The translations under genes were made by a program, and so were the position numbers. This document shows positions 32,702-44,095 of a stretch of 64,000 bases of DNA, piece after piece. The notes under the pieces were generated by a model. It saw only the letters and a program-made list of their open reading frames with translations, was not told the origin of the DNA and searched no databases. The DNA is from Hippasteria phrygiana (taxonomy: Eukaryota > Echinodermata > Asteroidea > Valvatida > Goniasteridae): contig JAZGUH010000141.1 in assembly GCA_037893225.1 (NCBI GenBank), forward strand, positions 496,001 to 560,000. The letters are read 5' to 3'. Position 1 is the first letter of the stretch; every line of letters starts with the position of its first letter.

Positions 32702-33350
32702 AGCCGTGTCCGCACTGGACTTTGTTTTTGGAAGGTTTTACCGAGACGATGGTAAAATGAAAAATGGTCAAATGTGACCACTGTCCGCACTTGGACTTTC
32801 AACACGGGAAAATTTTACCGAGACCGTGGTAGAAGTAACCGAGCTGTCAATATAACGACTCATGAGGGCGCTTTGCGTGACCTTTCTACATTGACGCGAT
32901 TGACCCAAATCACGCGTGACTTTTCATTTTTCCGGCTGATGTGTACACGCAGGCCTACATCTTTAGCACCAATCAAACTTCCAACTATATCAATAATAAA
33001 ATCTGCCATGATTGCGACGAAAAGAGGAACAAAACACTGGAAAAACACGGTAAAACAATGCAAAGTGCATGCGTGGTGTCCCTGTGTAGCATGACCTCGC
33101 GCTTGGGCCGGATGTACGCTTCCCTGAGCCGCTTTTACCGACTTGCACTGTCCGCACTGGGCTTATTGTCTCGGGAAAAGTTACCTGGTCAGTTTTCCTG
33201 GGCAGCAGTTGCCCGGTAAAAATTAACCGCTGGACTCAGGAAAAGTAACTGAGAGGAAAACGTCCTAGGCTGTCCGCACTGGACTTAAAATGGGAAAGTA
33301 CCCATCACCTCGGTAAGTTTTACCTTAAAAAGTCCAGTGCGGACAGGGCT
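32702..33350. mobile_element. Harbinger/PIF-like non-autonomous element, copy D
   Basis: Left end AGCCGTGTCCGCACTGGA at 32,702 and right end TCCAGTGCGGACAGGGCT ending 33,350, with identical TTA on both sides (32,699-32,701; 33,351-33,353). It is in inverted orientation relative to copies A and B and shares the whole interior, including GAGACCGTGG, CGAGCTGTCAATATAACGA and GGCAGCAGTTGCCCGG. This is the clearest example of the family boundaries in the window. Confidence 0.75.
32860..33009 (-). CDS. Small recurrent ORF inside Harbinger-like copy D (49 aa)
   Basis: Starting at the ATG at 33,009, the frame reads MADFIIDIVGSLIGA then KDVGLRVHISRKNEK then VIWVNRVNVERSRK and stops. It aligns without gaps to the 48-codon frame at 6026-6172 (one residue is extra near the start). 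The frame is open further upstream to 33,063, but the shared ATG sits in a better context and in the same place in copies A and B. A parental transposase N-terminus or a captured host exon are both possible. Confidence 0.35.
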   Translation of the reverse strand: MADFIIDIVGSLIGAKDVGLRVHISRKNEKSRVIWVNRVNVERSRKAPS

Positions 33351-33353
33351 TTA

Positions 33354-34265
33354 GAGGGCATGTTTTTGCCACAATGGAACAGGTCAAAGGTTATTTGTTT
33401 GTTCGGGTCGAACTCAACCCAGAGGTGTTCATATTACGACTTTCAACACAGATCAAACTTCTCTACACAGGTCGAGAGTTCTCAACCCACCTCCCGAGTA
33501 GGGTTAGTTTCGACATGGGTTGAGCGCTCTACATGGGTCAGTGCCGTGTTGAAATGTTGTAGTGTAAAAAGGTCAGTCTAGTTAACACATGTCGAACCCG
33601 TGTACAACACAGACATTGTTCGTAGTGTGAAAAGGCCTAAAGTCTGTGGAATTCAATTTTGAGAGGATTATTAAACAAATGTCAGTGTTTCAATGAGTGA
33701 CAACACTACTGAACGAAGCATCAATTATGAATAGCCAGGGCTTAAATACACATCAAACAATAACCTTCATGATGTCTCTCTGATTGAAGAGACAGACTTT
33801 ATGGCATCATCAGTTGGTCGCTGCCACTGATAATCCACAAAAGAACGAGGCCTGAAATCGTCGCTACGTGAAACGCACAACAAGCCCAACAATAAAGTAC
33901 AACTGCAATACCATAAAGACTTTTAAACACAAACTGTAAGTATTCATATACCCACACAGAACTTAATGGGCACGTAATAACGTTTTATCCACTGCAGACA
34001 AAAGTACACATTTTTTAATGTCTTGTAGGCATCACTTAATTTGGTTGCCTTGGAAAAGTTCACAGGTTGTGACAATAGACGCTCTCCAGTGCAGGACAGG
34101 GCTTTGTCCAATAATCTGCCTTGTCTAGTGTCTTGAAACCAATTTTCTTGAGGGATCTTGACAGAGAACAGAACCCTGAGAGAAATTTGGGAGAGGATAA
34201 TTTGAGATTAAAAGGCAGGGACATCACAGAATGGGGACATGAAATGGAGGTCTGGGTTTACAGTT
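33354..34265. other. No gene; possible unidentified repeat at 33.36-33.64 kb
   Basis: 33,395-33,640 contains several short phrases such as CAACCCA, ACATGGGT, GTGTTGAA and GTAGTGT repeated in both orientations, ending GTGTGAAAAGGCCTAAAG. It may be an old MITE but termini are not clear. The remainder has no recognisable features. Confidence 0.4.
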
Positions 34266-34369
34266 ACATACATGTACATGTACATGTACATGTACATGTA
34301 CATGTACATGTACATGTACATGTACATGTACATGTACATATGTACATGTACATGTACATGTACATGTAT
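34266..34369. repeat. TACATG hexanucleotide microsatellite
   Basis: About 17 consecutive units of ACATGT/TACATG with one ATATGT interruption. The unit is self-complementary, so the tract can extrude hairpins on both strands. It gives rise to alternating VH or MY ORFs on both strands, which are artefacts. Confidence 0.95.
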
Positions 34370-35070
34370 TTGGGAGGTACATGTAGGTCATACCATGGAG
34401 GGTCACTGCATGAGAGGAAAAGTGAGCAAATTGCAACAAACTTTACAAACCAAAATGTTCTCACCTTGGAGCATAAATACAACTCACTGTTGGCCTAAAT
34501 ATATTTTTCCTTTTTGACTAGCATTACAGTGGTTCAAAGTCACTTTAAACTACTCACTGAAATTGACTGCTAAGGAGTTACAAAATGTAACCATACATGT
34601 AACAATTGTACAATGTTCAAAATGTTCAAAAATGAAAAATAATGTTTGACTTGTCATATTGTTTTGTCAAATTTCTCCCACCCCCAATAGTTTGATACAT
34701 GGATCAACCCATTCATATCTTTGAAACCACGTAATCCACACAAGTACTATACACAATAACACTATAGGAGGAATTTGATCATGAACTACATTGTACACAT
34801 TTTTCACTAACTTCAACACGTTGCAGTGTGTGCATGTGTTGCTGGATGTCCGAAAAGCAAACTCCACAATTCATGTTCATACATTCTTACAAACAAATGT
34901 GAGATTTTGGAAATGTCTGTCAAGGAAATTTATGTGCAGTTGTGTGATGAAAACGTAGATTTGTCATAATGCTCCATGTATTTCCCTGTACCTGGCCCAG
35001 GTTTCAGAACAGTTGCAAAATAAGCGAGTTTGTGACTGTGCATACTCAAGGTAGGTACATGTAACCTTTC
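34370..35070. other. No gene seen
   Basis: AT-rich sequence without recognisable ORF or repeat structure. Confidence 0.5.
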
Positions 35071-35073
35071 CTT

Positions 35074-35292
35074 ATAACCCCTTGAGTACGGTATTTTACG
35101 GGAGACGTCGGGGTGCCGCGGCAGCTCTGGCAGCCAAGCGAACCGCTACAATGTGTTTGTGCAGTGAAGCGTAACTATACACACTAATCCAACAATGGAT
35201 TGAAACTGCACAAACAGCGGCCAATGGCGTCATCCGGCCTTGTGACACTGTTTTTTTGCGCATATTTGCGTCATCCGTACGCAAGGGGTTAA
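35074..35292. mobile_element. piggyBac-like MITE, well preserved
   Basis: Left end ATAACCCCTTGAGTACGG (TTAA mutated to ATAA) and right end CCGTACGCAAGGGGTTAA. The interior includes GAGACGTCGGGGTGCCGCGG, GCCAAGCGAACCGCTACAAT and AACAGCGGCCAATGGCGTCA, nearly the reverse complement of the copy at 3940-4206. One of the two best copies for defining a family consensus. Confidence 0.75.
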
Positions 35293-35664
35293 CGTGTGCA
35301 GGACAGATTTCCCCCCTGATTTTCATTGAGTACATGTAGGTCTATTGTTGTAAAACATGTTGGTCAGTGTGCCCTAAATCATTAATTTTAATGCTTGCAT
35401 GTACTTTATTAAACTTGTTTTTAAATCGTGGCAGAAAAAAATGGACTGTCCGGAATCTGGGCCAAAAATCTGGAGCATGCATGATGCACTAAATTCTGTA
35501 GAATGTACAAGTTTCTGTCATGCACATGTGATTCAGCTTTTGCATTTTATCAAGTCCATAGGGGGCCTTGAGACCAAGGGATCATAGTAGCTGCAAGCCT
35601 GCAACACTATAAACCTCATGACTGTCACGTCAATCCAAGCAAGTCAATTCAAATGAGTAAACTT

Positions 35665-35716
35665 CCATGACGTGCCTACAAATGTAACATCCATGACGTG
35701 CCTACAAATGTAACAT
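35665..35716. repeat. 26-bp tandem duplication
   Basis: CCATGACGTGCCTACAAATG then TAACAT occurs twice in direct succession (35,665 and 35,691) and is identical, followed by a broken third start (CCATATGACG). Confidence 0.9.
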
Positions 35717-35719
35717 CCA

Positions 35720-36540
35720 TATGACGCTCATTTGGAGATGTTTCTATAATATAGCAAGGTGTTTTTCCTAATTTGTATTCAAATTATTTTAGTTAAAGTG
35801 TTACCGCGTTTATAATATTAAACAGGAATTACACAAACTTGAGGTTGCAACTTCCTAAGCTTGTTAGAATACTTTTTAAACACGCAGATTGGTACAAATG
35901 CAACGTCCATGATGGTGGAATTGCCCACGTGCAATACAGAACATTCTGAAGACCTTCATATTATCCAGCAGTTACCAGTCATTGATCTAATCTTTTTCCC
36001 ATACAACTGAAAATGTTATTTATCCTGAATTTTGCCAAAATTATTGTTTATTCCTACGCACTACACCAACTCCCCTTACCCATGTTCAGCTACACAGTAA
36101 CGATAATGAGTAAATCCACTGATTAGGTCAACAAAACCTGACCATATCAAGGCTATGAACAAGGTCCTAATGACTATCCCTAAAGTCTAGGATTAACCAT
36201 AGCTGAAATGATACATATGTAAATAGTGGAACACTGTTCTCCTAAAAAGGAGTTTACCTGAACTGATGAGAAAGCCTGTTGAGTTTTAAAGAGGATATTG
36301 ATTGCCAAGAGAAATCTGCGTTATTTTTATGCAGATTAAGGCATATTGTAATAAAACAGGCAATTATTTCTGCCATGAAGTACATAAAAACATTACTTTT
36401 GAGAACTGACTACGTATAAAAAGAGCTGAAAAAGCTGAAAGCAGCTGGCAAAAGCTGAAATTTTGGAAAGCTCCTATACTTTTGTACACAGCAAGTGTAT
36501 AAAAAGAGCTAAAAGTCAAAACAAAAAAAGCTGAAATCAG
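35720..36540. other. No gene seen
   Basis: AT-rich sequence. AAAAGCTGAAA phrases repeat irregularly between 36,420 and 36,545. Confidence 0.5.
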
Positions 36541-36541
36541 C

Positions 36542-36753
36542 TTAACCCCTTGGGCACGGTATTTTACGGGAGACGTCGGGGTGTTGCAGCGGTTCTGGCA
36601 GCAAAATCAAAACGCTACAATGTGTTTGTGCAGTCAAGCATGACATAAACAATATTTTATAAAATGCACAAACGGCGGCCAATGGCGTCATCCAGCCAGT
36701 GGTTACACTTTTTGTTTTTCGTCCACAGACGTCATCCGTACGCAAAGGGTTAA
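36542..36753. mobile_element. piggyBac-like MITE with clean TTAA ends
   Basis: TTAA (36,542-36,545) then CCCCTTGGGCACGGTATTTT; right end CATCCGTACGCAAAGGG then TTAA (36,750-36,753). The interior matches the copy at 35,074-35,292. TTAA on both sides and CCC-starting TIRs are the signature of piggyBac-type insertion. Confidence 0.75.
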
Positions 36754-36813
36754 AAGCTGAACTCTCACACCCCTGTTTTTCTTGACTACAACACTGAAAG
36801 AAGGTACGACAAC

Positions 36814-37005
36814 GGATGTAGAAAGGTCACGCAAAGTGCCCCTCATGAGTAGTTATACTGACAGCTCAGTTACTTCTACCACGGTCTCGGTAAAATTTTC
36901 CAATGTCGAAAGTCTAAGTGCGGACAGTGGTCACATTTGACCATTTTTCATTTTACCATCATCTCGGTAAAACCTTCAAAAAAAAAGTCCAGTGCAGACA
37001 CGGCT
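36814..37005 (-). mobile_element. Harbinger-like element, truncated copy E
   Basis: Starts within the family interior (ATGTAGAAAGGTCACGCAAA), passes CTCGGTAAAATTTTCC and the TIR-like GTGCGGACAGTGGTCAC, and ends GTCCAGTGCAGACACGGCT followed by TTA. Only the tail end of the small ORF remains. 5' truncated relative to copies A, B and D. Confidence 0.7.
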
Positions 37006-37094
37006 TTAGTGCTAGGCTAATATAAAAAAACTGAAAAATGGTGCAGATTTCTCTGAGCAATCAAGATTCTCTTTAACTCCCTCTGTCCGACTTA

Positions 37095-37320
37095 TTAACC
37101 TCTTGATACCGGGTATTTATAATGGGGCGCCGGTTTGCCACAAGATGGACACAAGATGATGTGCAGCCAAGCGTAATGCACACAATAACCCAACAAAGGA
37201 TTGAAAATACAATAGGCAAAGAATGGATTGAGTATGCACAAGAAGGCACTTGTAGCAAGAACTGGACAGGTGGTCTTTCCAAACCACAGCTATGTCCGCT
37301 GTCCGTATTCAATGGGTTAA
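37095..37320. mobile_element. piggyBac-like MITE, diverged
   Basis: TTAA (37,095) followed by CCTCTTGATACCGGGTAT; right side TCCGTATTCAATGGG followed by TTAA (37,317-37,320). Interior has GTGCAGCCAAGCGTAATGC, as in the 4546 copy. Ordinary family divergence. Confidence 0.65.
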
Positions 37321-39139
37321 GTTGTTTCATGCACAATGAACATGATGAAGATTGTTTGAAATGTCTTGGGCCACCTGTACCTAGTGTTATAGTCAAGTGC
37401 TTTTACTTTCTCAAGGGAGTGAATACAAATACAGAATAATGCAATAATGAGATGTTCTAACATTGTCAAGGGTGGATCTAGGATTTTTAGAAAGAGAGAG
37501 ATCTGTACAACTTTTGCGGGCAAACCCAAAATGTGCAAGTTCCAAAGACATGAAATGTCCGCTCAATAAGTAAGGCATATGTTGGATTGGGAGGGAGGGG
37601 GTGTGCCAAGTAACACAGATATCCCTGGGGAATGTGGGAGTATTATCCCCCATCCGCCTTCTGATCCGGGGGGGGGGGGGGGGGGGGGGTGGTCCATAGG
37701 ATCATCCCCCTAGAAATTTCAATACTGAGAACAAAAATAAAAGCCTTTTTATCAAGGAACAATGCCAATTTTTTTTAATGCACTAAGTTCTATGTACATG
37801 TTTCTGGGTACACGTGAATACATACAAGTTTTGAAGAGTACATGTACCTCCACATTCCTACTAATCCACCTCCCCTTCCCCACAAAAATTTCATGCATAA
37901 AAATCTGCATCACCCCCTCCCCCTTTTCAGCAGGAATTTACGCCACCATTTCCGAAAAGGGACCGTCTTGAGAGAAACAGGTGTCTGTATGACTGCTAAA
38001 AATTAGATAGCAAAGTGGGCTGGAATGTGTTTTGTGCAGTTCTTAGCGTCATTCATTAGTGGGGGAAGTCACAGGTGGTAGGAACCTGGCATATTGGTAG
38101 GTCAATCTTGACAATCAAGGGGAGTGGGTGGATTAGGATGGTTTACCTGTGTGTTTATCTATGGCAGGCATCCCAGTATTGCCTCAGACTGCTGGAGCCT
38201 GAGGTAGGTTCAATTAGGAAATACACCTTGATGGAAGGGGGTATGATGGGGTGTCCTACGTCAGATCCTGGGGCATCAGGTGAGGGCTATAAATGCCTAT
38301 GGGGCAGCTGCAGGGTGTGTAGAGTACGGAAGTGATGACGCCATGGTTAGAAATAGATAAATTTAACAACCTTCATGTCCATAACTGAAAATTTCCTCTA
38401 CTAAAAAATGGAACAAAACTTTATTTTGATTGGAAATCATCTGATTGGAAATCATCTGAATGGAATTTCCCCTACTGACAAATAATTGTAACAAAACTGT
38501 GTTTTTGAATTAAAAAAAACACTTAGCAGTAACTTCCTGTGTCTAACTCAGTTTGGCCAAAAATGGCGGACTTGGGCCCTTTTTTCAATCAGGTATTCAA
38601 TTTTGTTCATCGTGTCCAATCCCATTTTCATTTGGGTATTTTTCTTTAAAAAATGACAAACTGCATTTACCCAACAGCAAAATAAATGATGCAAAAAGTT
38701 CACATTTTTGGGAACAAAAAATACATGTACATGTACTTGATCAGTAGTTTGAGTTTTCATATTAATTGTCACACCCAGAAGACTTTAACCATGTACATGT
38801 ATATGATGTAAGTCATGTGAATGTACACTGACGATAAATGTGACCCGCTCTGTAAAAATGAGTTGGATGTCGCGCATTACACTTTCATGTACAGGATAGT
38901 TTAATGTCTCAGACTTTTCAATATAACTGAGATATCGCACTTTAAAAAATTGTAAAAAACAGTGCATTATACTGCAGAGTTTTGCCATATATCAAATGAA
39001 AGCTTATTTCATGCTCTTTCAGACCAACTGTAAAGCTTAAAAATGTATTTTTTAACACGGACTCATTTTTGTACATGTAGAGTGACAAATAGTAATCTGT
39101 TGTTTCTTTTGTTGTTCAGTATACTTCCATGCAGCTATT
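37321..39139. other. No gene; poly-G tract at 37.67 kb
   Basis: A run of about 20 G at 37,669-37,689. A short tandem (GGAAATCATCTGATT twice) lies at 38,429-38,460. Short ORFs without recognisable domains. CATGTAC palindromes are frequent. Confidence 0.45.
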
Positions 39140-39474
39140 TTAACCCCTTGTGTCCGGCTGTGCAGCCAAGTGTAAACACAAACAATAGGCACCAGACAGA
39201 ATAGACTGGTCCTATTCATCGCTCTTGCCCCCCACCCACCCACCTACCCACCCACCCACCCACCCACCCACCCCCTCCCCCCTCCCCTCCCTTCATGTGA
39301 ATGAAAGCTTTCCTTGAAAAGGTTCTATCTATTCAGTACACTCCTATTCAAGAACAATATAATTTAGTTGAAACATGAATGGATTGAGTATGCGCAGGAA
39401 TGTGCATATAGACCACCAGCCAGGTGGTCTCTTCAAACTGTGGCTATGGCCATCGTCCGTATTCAAAAAGTTAA
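39140..39474. mobile_element. piggyBac-like MITE interrupted by CCCA microsatellite
   Basis: TTAA (39,140-39,143) followed by CCCCTTGTGTCCGGCTGTGC; right end CATCGTCCGTATTCAAAAAG followed by TTAA (39,471-39,474). A (CCCA)n tract at about 39,230-39,272 and unrelated sequence sit inside, making this copy longer than its relatives. Confidence 0.6.
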
Positions 39475-39847
39475 TAGACCAAAGTAATATTTTCTACACT
39501 GGGCTTTTATATGGCTCAGCCTTGATCACATATTACATGTACACGTTTCATAATGATGAAAGATTAATTAACATCACTGACAACCACATCTGCGGCTATT
39601 GATACAAGATTCCCCAAACTTTCAGACATGAATGATGGAAGCATCAATATGGTACATGTCCCCAACACCCAGCCATCCAAGACATGGATACAAGCAGTCG
39701 GCTCTTACAGAATCAACAACAAACGGCAATGCCGTGCCGACACGTGTTTCCGCACATGCTGACATTTCGCAGAGCCAGGCAAACTACGTGGGAGATTTTA
39801 TCCAAACACGTCTGTGGGGAGTCCGCACTATCTGTCACTGTGTGTGC

Positions 39848-40030
39848 GCATGGGTGTACAGGATACTTCCGAGGACAAGAGGAGAAAGGAAATACAAAGA
39901 AACCTTTCAGTCCTCGCACGTCAAGTCTTTTTGTTGAAATCGGTCCTCGCACGTAGAAGTACGTGCTTAGTCTATGGGGGTTGGGTTATATTAAAGGAAC
40001 AATAGGAAACACAAAGCATTGTATTGGGAA
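39848..40030 (-). mobile_element. About 180-bp inverted-repeat element, minus orientation
   Basis: Contains GATACTTCCGAGGACAAGAG, CTTTCAGTCCTCGCACG, GTTGAAATCGGTCCTCG, TAGTCTATGGGGGTTGG and AACACAAAGCATTGTATTGG. It matches the reverse complement of 48,667-48,855 and 54,308-54,495 across its length. TACTTCCGAGGACAA and its complement lie near the two ends, an imperfect terminal inversion. Confidence 0.75.
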
Positions 40031-41075
40031 AGTACGACTGTGTGTTCGTACATTAGTCTACTTGTGGGGTACATGGAAGAAAGGGTACAATGGGGACAAC
40101 CCCACAGGCTCGTCTTTAGAAATCGTCCTACCCCCCAGAGTTTACGCTATGAGTTTTGAGATATAAATGGGGACAAAGGAGAACAAAAGAAGGGAAGTAG
40201 TGTCGAACAATACAGGTACCCCAGACTGAATGCCGTGTCAAGTGTGAGTTTGTATATGCCGGCAATCGTGGACCTAGGACAAAAGAATTCGGGCGTAGAC
40301 AAAGGGGTCCACGTTTGACCTAACGTCCACGATTGAAAATCGTGTACAAAACCAATGGGAGGCCTTCCGAAAAAGTTAGAGTATAAACAAAAGAGGAACA
40401 ATGGGAGGTCCACGATTGCACTCGTTTACATGACTGTGTGTGTGTGTGTGTGTTTGTTTTTGCATTTAATAGGTGACCTTTAACAAAAGAGGACAATAGG
40501 GTCCCCGACTGAGAAAGTTCCCCGTTTGAAAATCATGTACAAAACCAATGGGAGGCCTTCCGAAAAAGTTAAAGTACAAACAAAAGAGGGACAATAAGAG
40601 GTCCCAGATTGCACCCGTTTACACACCTGGTTGTGTGCGTGGGTGTTCTTACATTAATCTCCTTGCCGGGTACATGGAGGAAAGGGTAACAATGGGGACA
40701 ATGCTACCCCACAATTGGGTCTTCAGAAATCGACCTACATGTACCCCACAGAGTTAACGCTGTGGGTTTTGAGATTTCAATGGGGACAAAGGAGAATAAA
40801 AGGAAAGTAAAGTCTACAATAGAAGTACATGTACCCCATATGAGTACACATGCGAGGATGGGTGAGTATGTAAATACCAGCAATCATGGACTAGGGACAA
40901 CAAAGTTAGGGCGTAGACAAAGGGTCCACGATTGACTGAACATCCACAATTAAAATTTGTGTACAAAACATATGGGAGGCCTTCTGAAAAAGTTAAAGTA
41001 CAAACAAAAGAGGGACAATAGGGAGTCCGTGATAGCCGGTATTTACACACTTGTGTGTGTACGTGTGTGCCATCC
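40031..41075 (-). repeat. Tandem array with about 610-bp period and shorter sub-units
   Basis: GGGGTACATGGA(A/G)GAAAGGG occurs near 40,068 and 40,667, and TGGGGACAAAGGAGAA near 40,168 and 40,780, giving a period of about 610 bp. Within each large unit, shorter units recur with CCACGATTG, GTGTACAAAACCAATGGGAG, CCTTCCGAAAAAGTTA and GGACAATA-GGAGGTCC. Ends of units carry GTTTACACAC and TG-dinucleotide runs. Non-coding; ORFs are frame-accidents. Confidence 0.8.
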
Positions 41076-41149
41076 CCGGGCTCTGTCACGACCAGAATTG
41101 AAAATCAGGTATCGGCCCGACAAACAGGGTGCTCATCACATCTATTTCC

Positions 41150-41480
41150 ATTTGTAATCAGAAGCCAATGGGGTGTAACCGGCTAAATTCAATGCGGCAC
41201 ACACAGGGGTGAGCAGGGGCCTGAAACGGCCCCTAGAGAGATGCGACAGGCCTCAGTGGCGCTGGGGATCCCCTTGTAGCCCTGATGCCCCATTATCCGT
41301 TATTGATGATGACAGCTATTTCATTACCAGTAGAAATATGAAGCTAAATCGTGCTATGAATTCAAGAGGAGTTAGTGTGTTCACAGTCCTTGGGGGAATG
41401 TCCACACTGTTATTTTCTGGACAGACAAGGACTTGCTTTTCGCTTAGGGGCATCACCATCAGCCAACACCAGAAACAAAG
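41150..41480. other. Low-repeat block (candidate cis-regulatory DNA)
   Basis: Follows the 610-bp array. It is compositionally balanced and repeat-free, with AGCCAATGGGG, GGCCCCTAGAG, CATTATCCGTTATTGATGAT, CAGCTATTTCATTACC and AAGCTAAATCG. No convincing coding frame. Candidate regulatory island by style only. Confidence 0.25.
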
Positions 41481-41812
41481 GTCGAGTTACAGACATCGAT
41501 TGTGACAATCATGGGATATCATTTCATATTTATTGCCTTACAGTTGGATGCCTGTATGTACAAATTGCCTCAGTTATAGTTGAGTACTTTCCCATTAAAA
41601 CAGGATTACAGACAGAAATTACAAAGGAGCCAGCTCACTGGCCAGGCACATCCATTTAGATCCATGTAATTATTAATTTAACTGCATACATGTTGTACAT
41701 GTTGTTACACATGTGTGTATTGTCAACATCCGAGTAAATAATTACATGAAACAATACTTACATACGTATAAAGTGCAATTTGATTAAGTAAAACAACCCC
41801 TCCCAAAAAAAT

Positions 41813-41819
41813 TAATTAA

Positions 41820-41850
<31 letters not shown>

Positions 41851-41855
41851 ATATA

Positions 41856-41926
<71 letters not shown>

Positions 41927-41934
41927 ATAGAATA
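41813..41934. repeat. AAAT tetranucleotide microsatellite
   Basis: About 30 units of TAAA/AAAT with a single TATA interruption near 41,851. The minus-strand FIYL-repeat ORFs are artefacts of it. Confidence 0.95.
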
Positions 41935-41939
41935 AATAT

Positions 41940-42950
41940 AAAATAGACTTCCATAATCTTTTCTTTACTCTTAAGCCCCTTTTCACATGAGTGGTAATAA
42001 TACATATCGGCAATGAGTGGCACCCCAGTATCTGTCACTCAGGACACCTGAGATTTCATGAAACACTTTTACACAACGAAACACTTTTACACAACAAAAC
42101 ATCAGTAGCCAACGTCCTTCATTTTGAAGAGCTTTTGCCTGGATAATTTTCATTTATAAAACCCAGCTTACAAAAACTAATAAAAACTGTTGCAGGTTAT
42201 ACTTACTGAGGGGCAAGTGAAAAAAGAAACCGACCTACCGGTACATGTACCTTAAAATATTTTATTTTGAAAGTGAATAAAACAAACCTAATCTCTTCAG
42301 TAGAGAGCACCATCTTTTTATGGAAGCAGTTGATAATCATGCATATAATTCCATAGTCTTATTCAAAATGGCCATAACAAGTTTTTCACAAATATCTATC
42401 TGCCTGCACCTACATGTACATGTAGGATGCTAGCGTACACGTGATTATAGTGACTGATCAGGAGAAATCCCGCGTATTACATGTATATTCCTGAGCCATC
42501 TACTCGAACACATCTGAGGTTGAAATTAATGGAGGAAGTTTGTTGGGTTTTTAACTAATTAATAAAACAAACTATAAGACATCAATATAATGAGTAAATG
42601 CCAATGTTTCAAGACGTAATATTGAATCACATTTCGTACATCGTGAAAAAAAAAATCATGCATGTGGTCTCAACAGAAATACAATGTAGGCAAATAAAAA
42701 AGTTTGTTATGTGCAGCATAAGGCACAACAACCAATCAAAATAGGCATTGCATAATTTGTTCAGCAGCACAGCCTTTTCAGTCATAGACATTTTGTTTCA
42801 GAACGGTTGCATCCAAAACCATGTGTAAAATCATCTGCACAATCAAACGTTTGTAAACAATTTATCCGAAGAATAAAAAGGTAGCCTTTACAAAGATTTT
42901 GTTCATGAATTCGGCATTGAAAAGAAATTCTCTGCCCATGCAATAAATAT
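41940..42950. other. No gene seen
   Basis: A 19-bp duplication (GAAACACTTTTACACAAC twice) at 42,060-42,098 is the only internal structure seen. Otherwise AT-rich with no supportable gene. Confidence 0.5.
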
Positions 42951-42954
42951 TTTG

Positions 42955-44095
42955 TTATGTTTTCTTCCGACAGAATCATGGCCTAATTTCTTGACTTTCT
43001 TAGATGTTTTACAACTGTCAAACTCACGACTAGAAGCACAATTAAGCAGGCATTTTGCAGGAACTCGCACATCGGCCAATCTGTGCATGCCAAATGACGT
43101 GCAAAACCCCCTGCTAACATCGCACAGATCCTTTCACAAGACCAATCTCAGTGACTGTTGCATGGTTGTAGCATCAATGCGATATTTTGGAGAAGGTCCC
43201 AATCCCTGTAATGAACCTCGGGACCCAGGTGATTTGGTGACAGGGATATACTTTCACACAGTATCTGTGCATTTATGACATTGATACGATGTCATCGCAC
43301 AGGTTCCATGTTTCCAGCCCTCGTGTGAAACAGGCTTTGGTCCACTCTGGAAGCCCCTGACAAAGGGCTATTTCCTCCACCAGAGATCCTACAATACAGA
43401 TTTTGAAAACTAGTTCCATAACTATCACACCCGCCACACAATGGAGACAAAAGATTCCCTGCTTTTGATCTCCCACACCCAAGAGCCCTCGAAACAGTCA
43501 TTTATCTCTCCTGCTGGGGGGCATCTTGTCTTTAAATCATTGGATCAAACACGAAGAGACAATAGTGTTTGAGAAAAGAAGGGCAACAGAGGGGGGAGGT
43601 CAGTGAGTCTGCCTTGATAGAGGACTTAGGGGCTTACCAACGGGAATGGGACAAAACAACATTTGCTCATGCAGCCGTCGCGGATCAAGTCTGGTAAATC
43701 CCATGGTGACTACATTGGGATGGCACAACTCAAGCTTTTCGAGTGAAAGCCAGCTTTCATGTATCTCAGGTAAGCCCTTGTTTACATCTCAGGAAAAGCA
43801 AGGCTTATTAATCTTCTTAGGGCGGGCATTGTGCAACTCTAACAAGGTGTTCCCACAAAGGTTTAAAATCTTTTTCATTCTTTCTGTTTCTTCTTCTATT
43901 TTGGGAGAGGAGGAGGATGAAACATATCTGCGCAATAAATCTTCTCCCGCTTCGATCCAGCTGATCCAAAGGCGACGTTTGTCAGATGGAAACAATTTCT
44001 TTTTGCATGGGAAATGCAGAGCTTCCAGTCACATCACATTTAAGTCAAAGGACATGCAGCATGTCAATTCAATGCCCTCATTTACTAGTCCATTT
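42955..44095. other. Low-repeat block with unassigned ORFs on both strands
   Basis: About 1.1 kb with no transposon or microsatellite signature. ORFs of 108 codons (42,952-43,278 plus), 150 codons (43,646-44,098 plus) and 68 codons (43,789-43,995 minus) occur. The minus frame (WISWIEAGEDLLRRYV, KIEEETERMKKILNLC) is amphipathic and charged like a real helix-rich protein, but I recognise no family. The block may be regulatory or hold an exon. Confidence 0.3.

Noticed and set aside
34121..34498. 125-codon ORF with alternating V and H
   Set aside because: Generated by the TACATG microsatellite.
40147..40413. ORF shared with 53,246-53,533 as a conserved protein
   Set aside because: The identity comes from near-identical repeat units at the DNA level. 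The shared frame is not preserved in other units of the arrays, so there is no sign of protein selection.
41784..42038. FIYL-repeat ORF
   Set aside because: Generated by the AAAT microsatellite.
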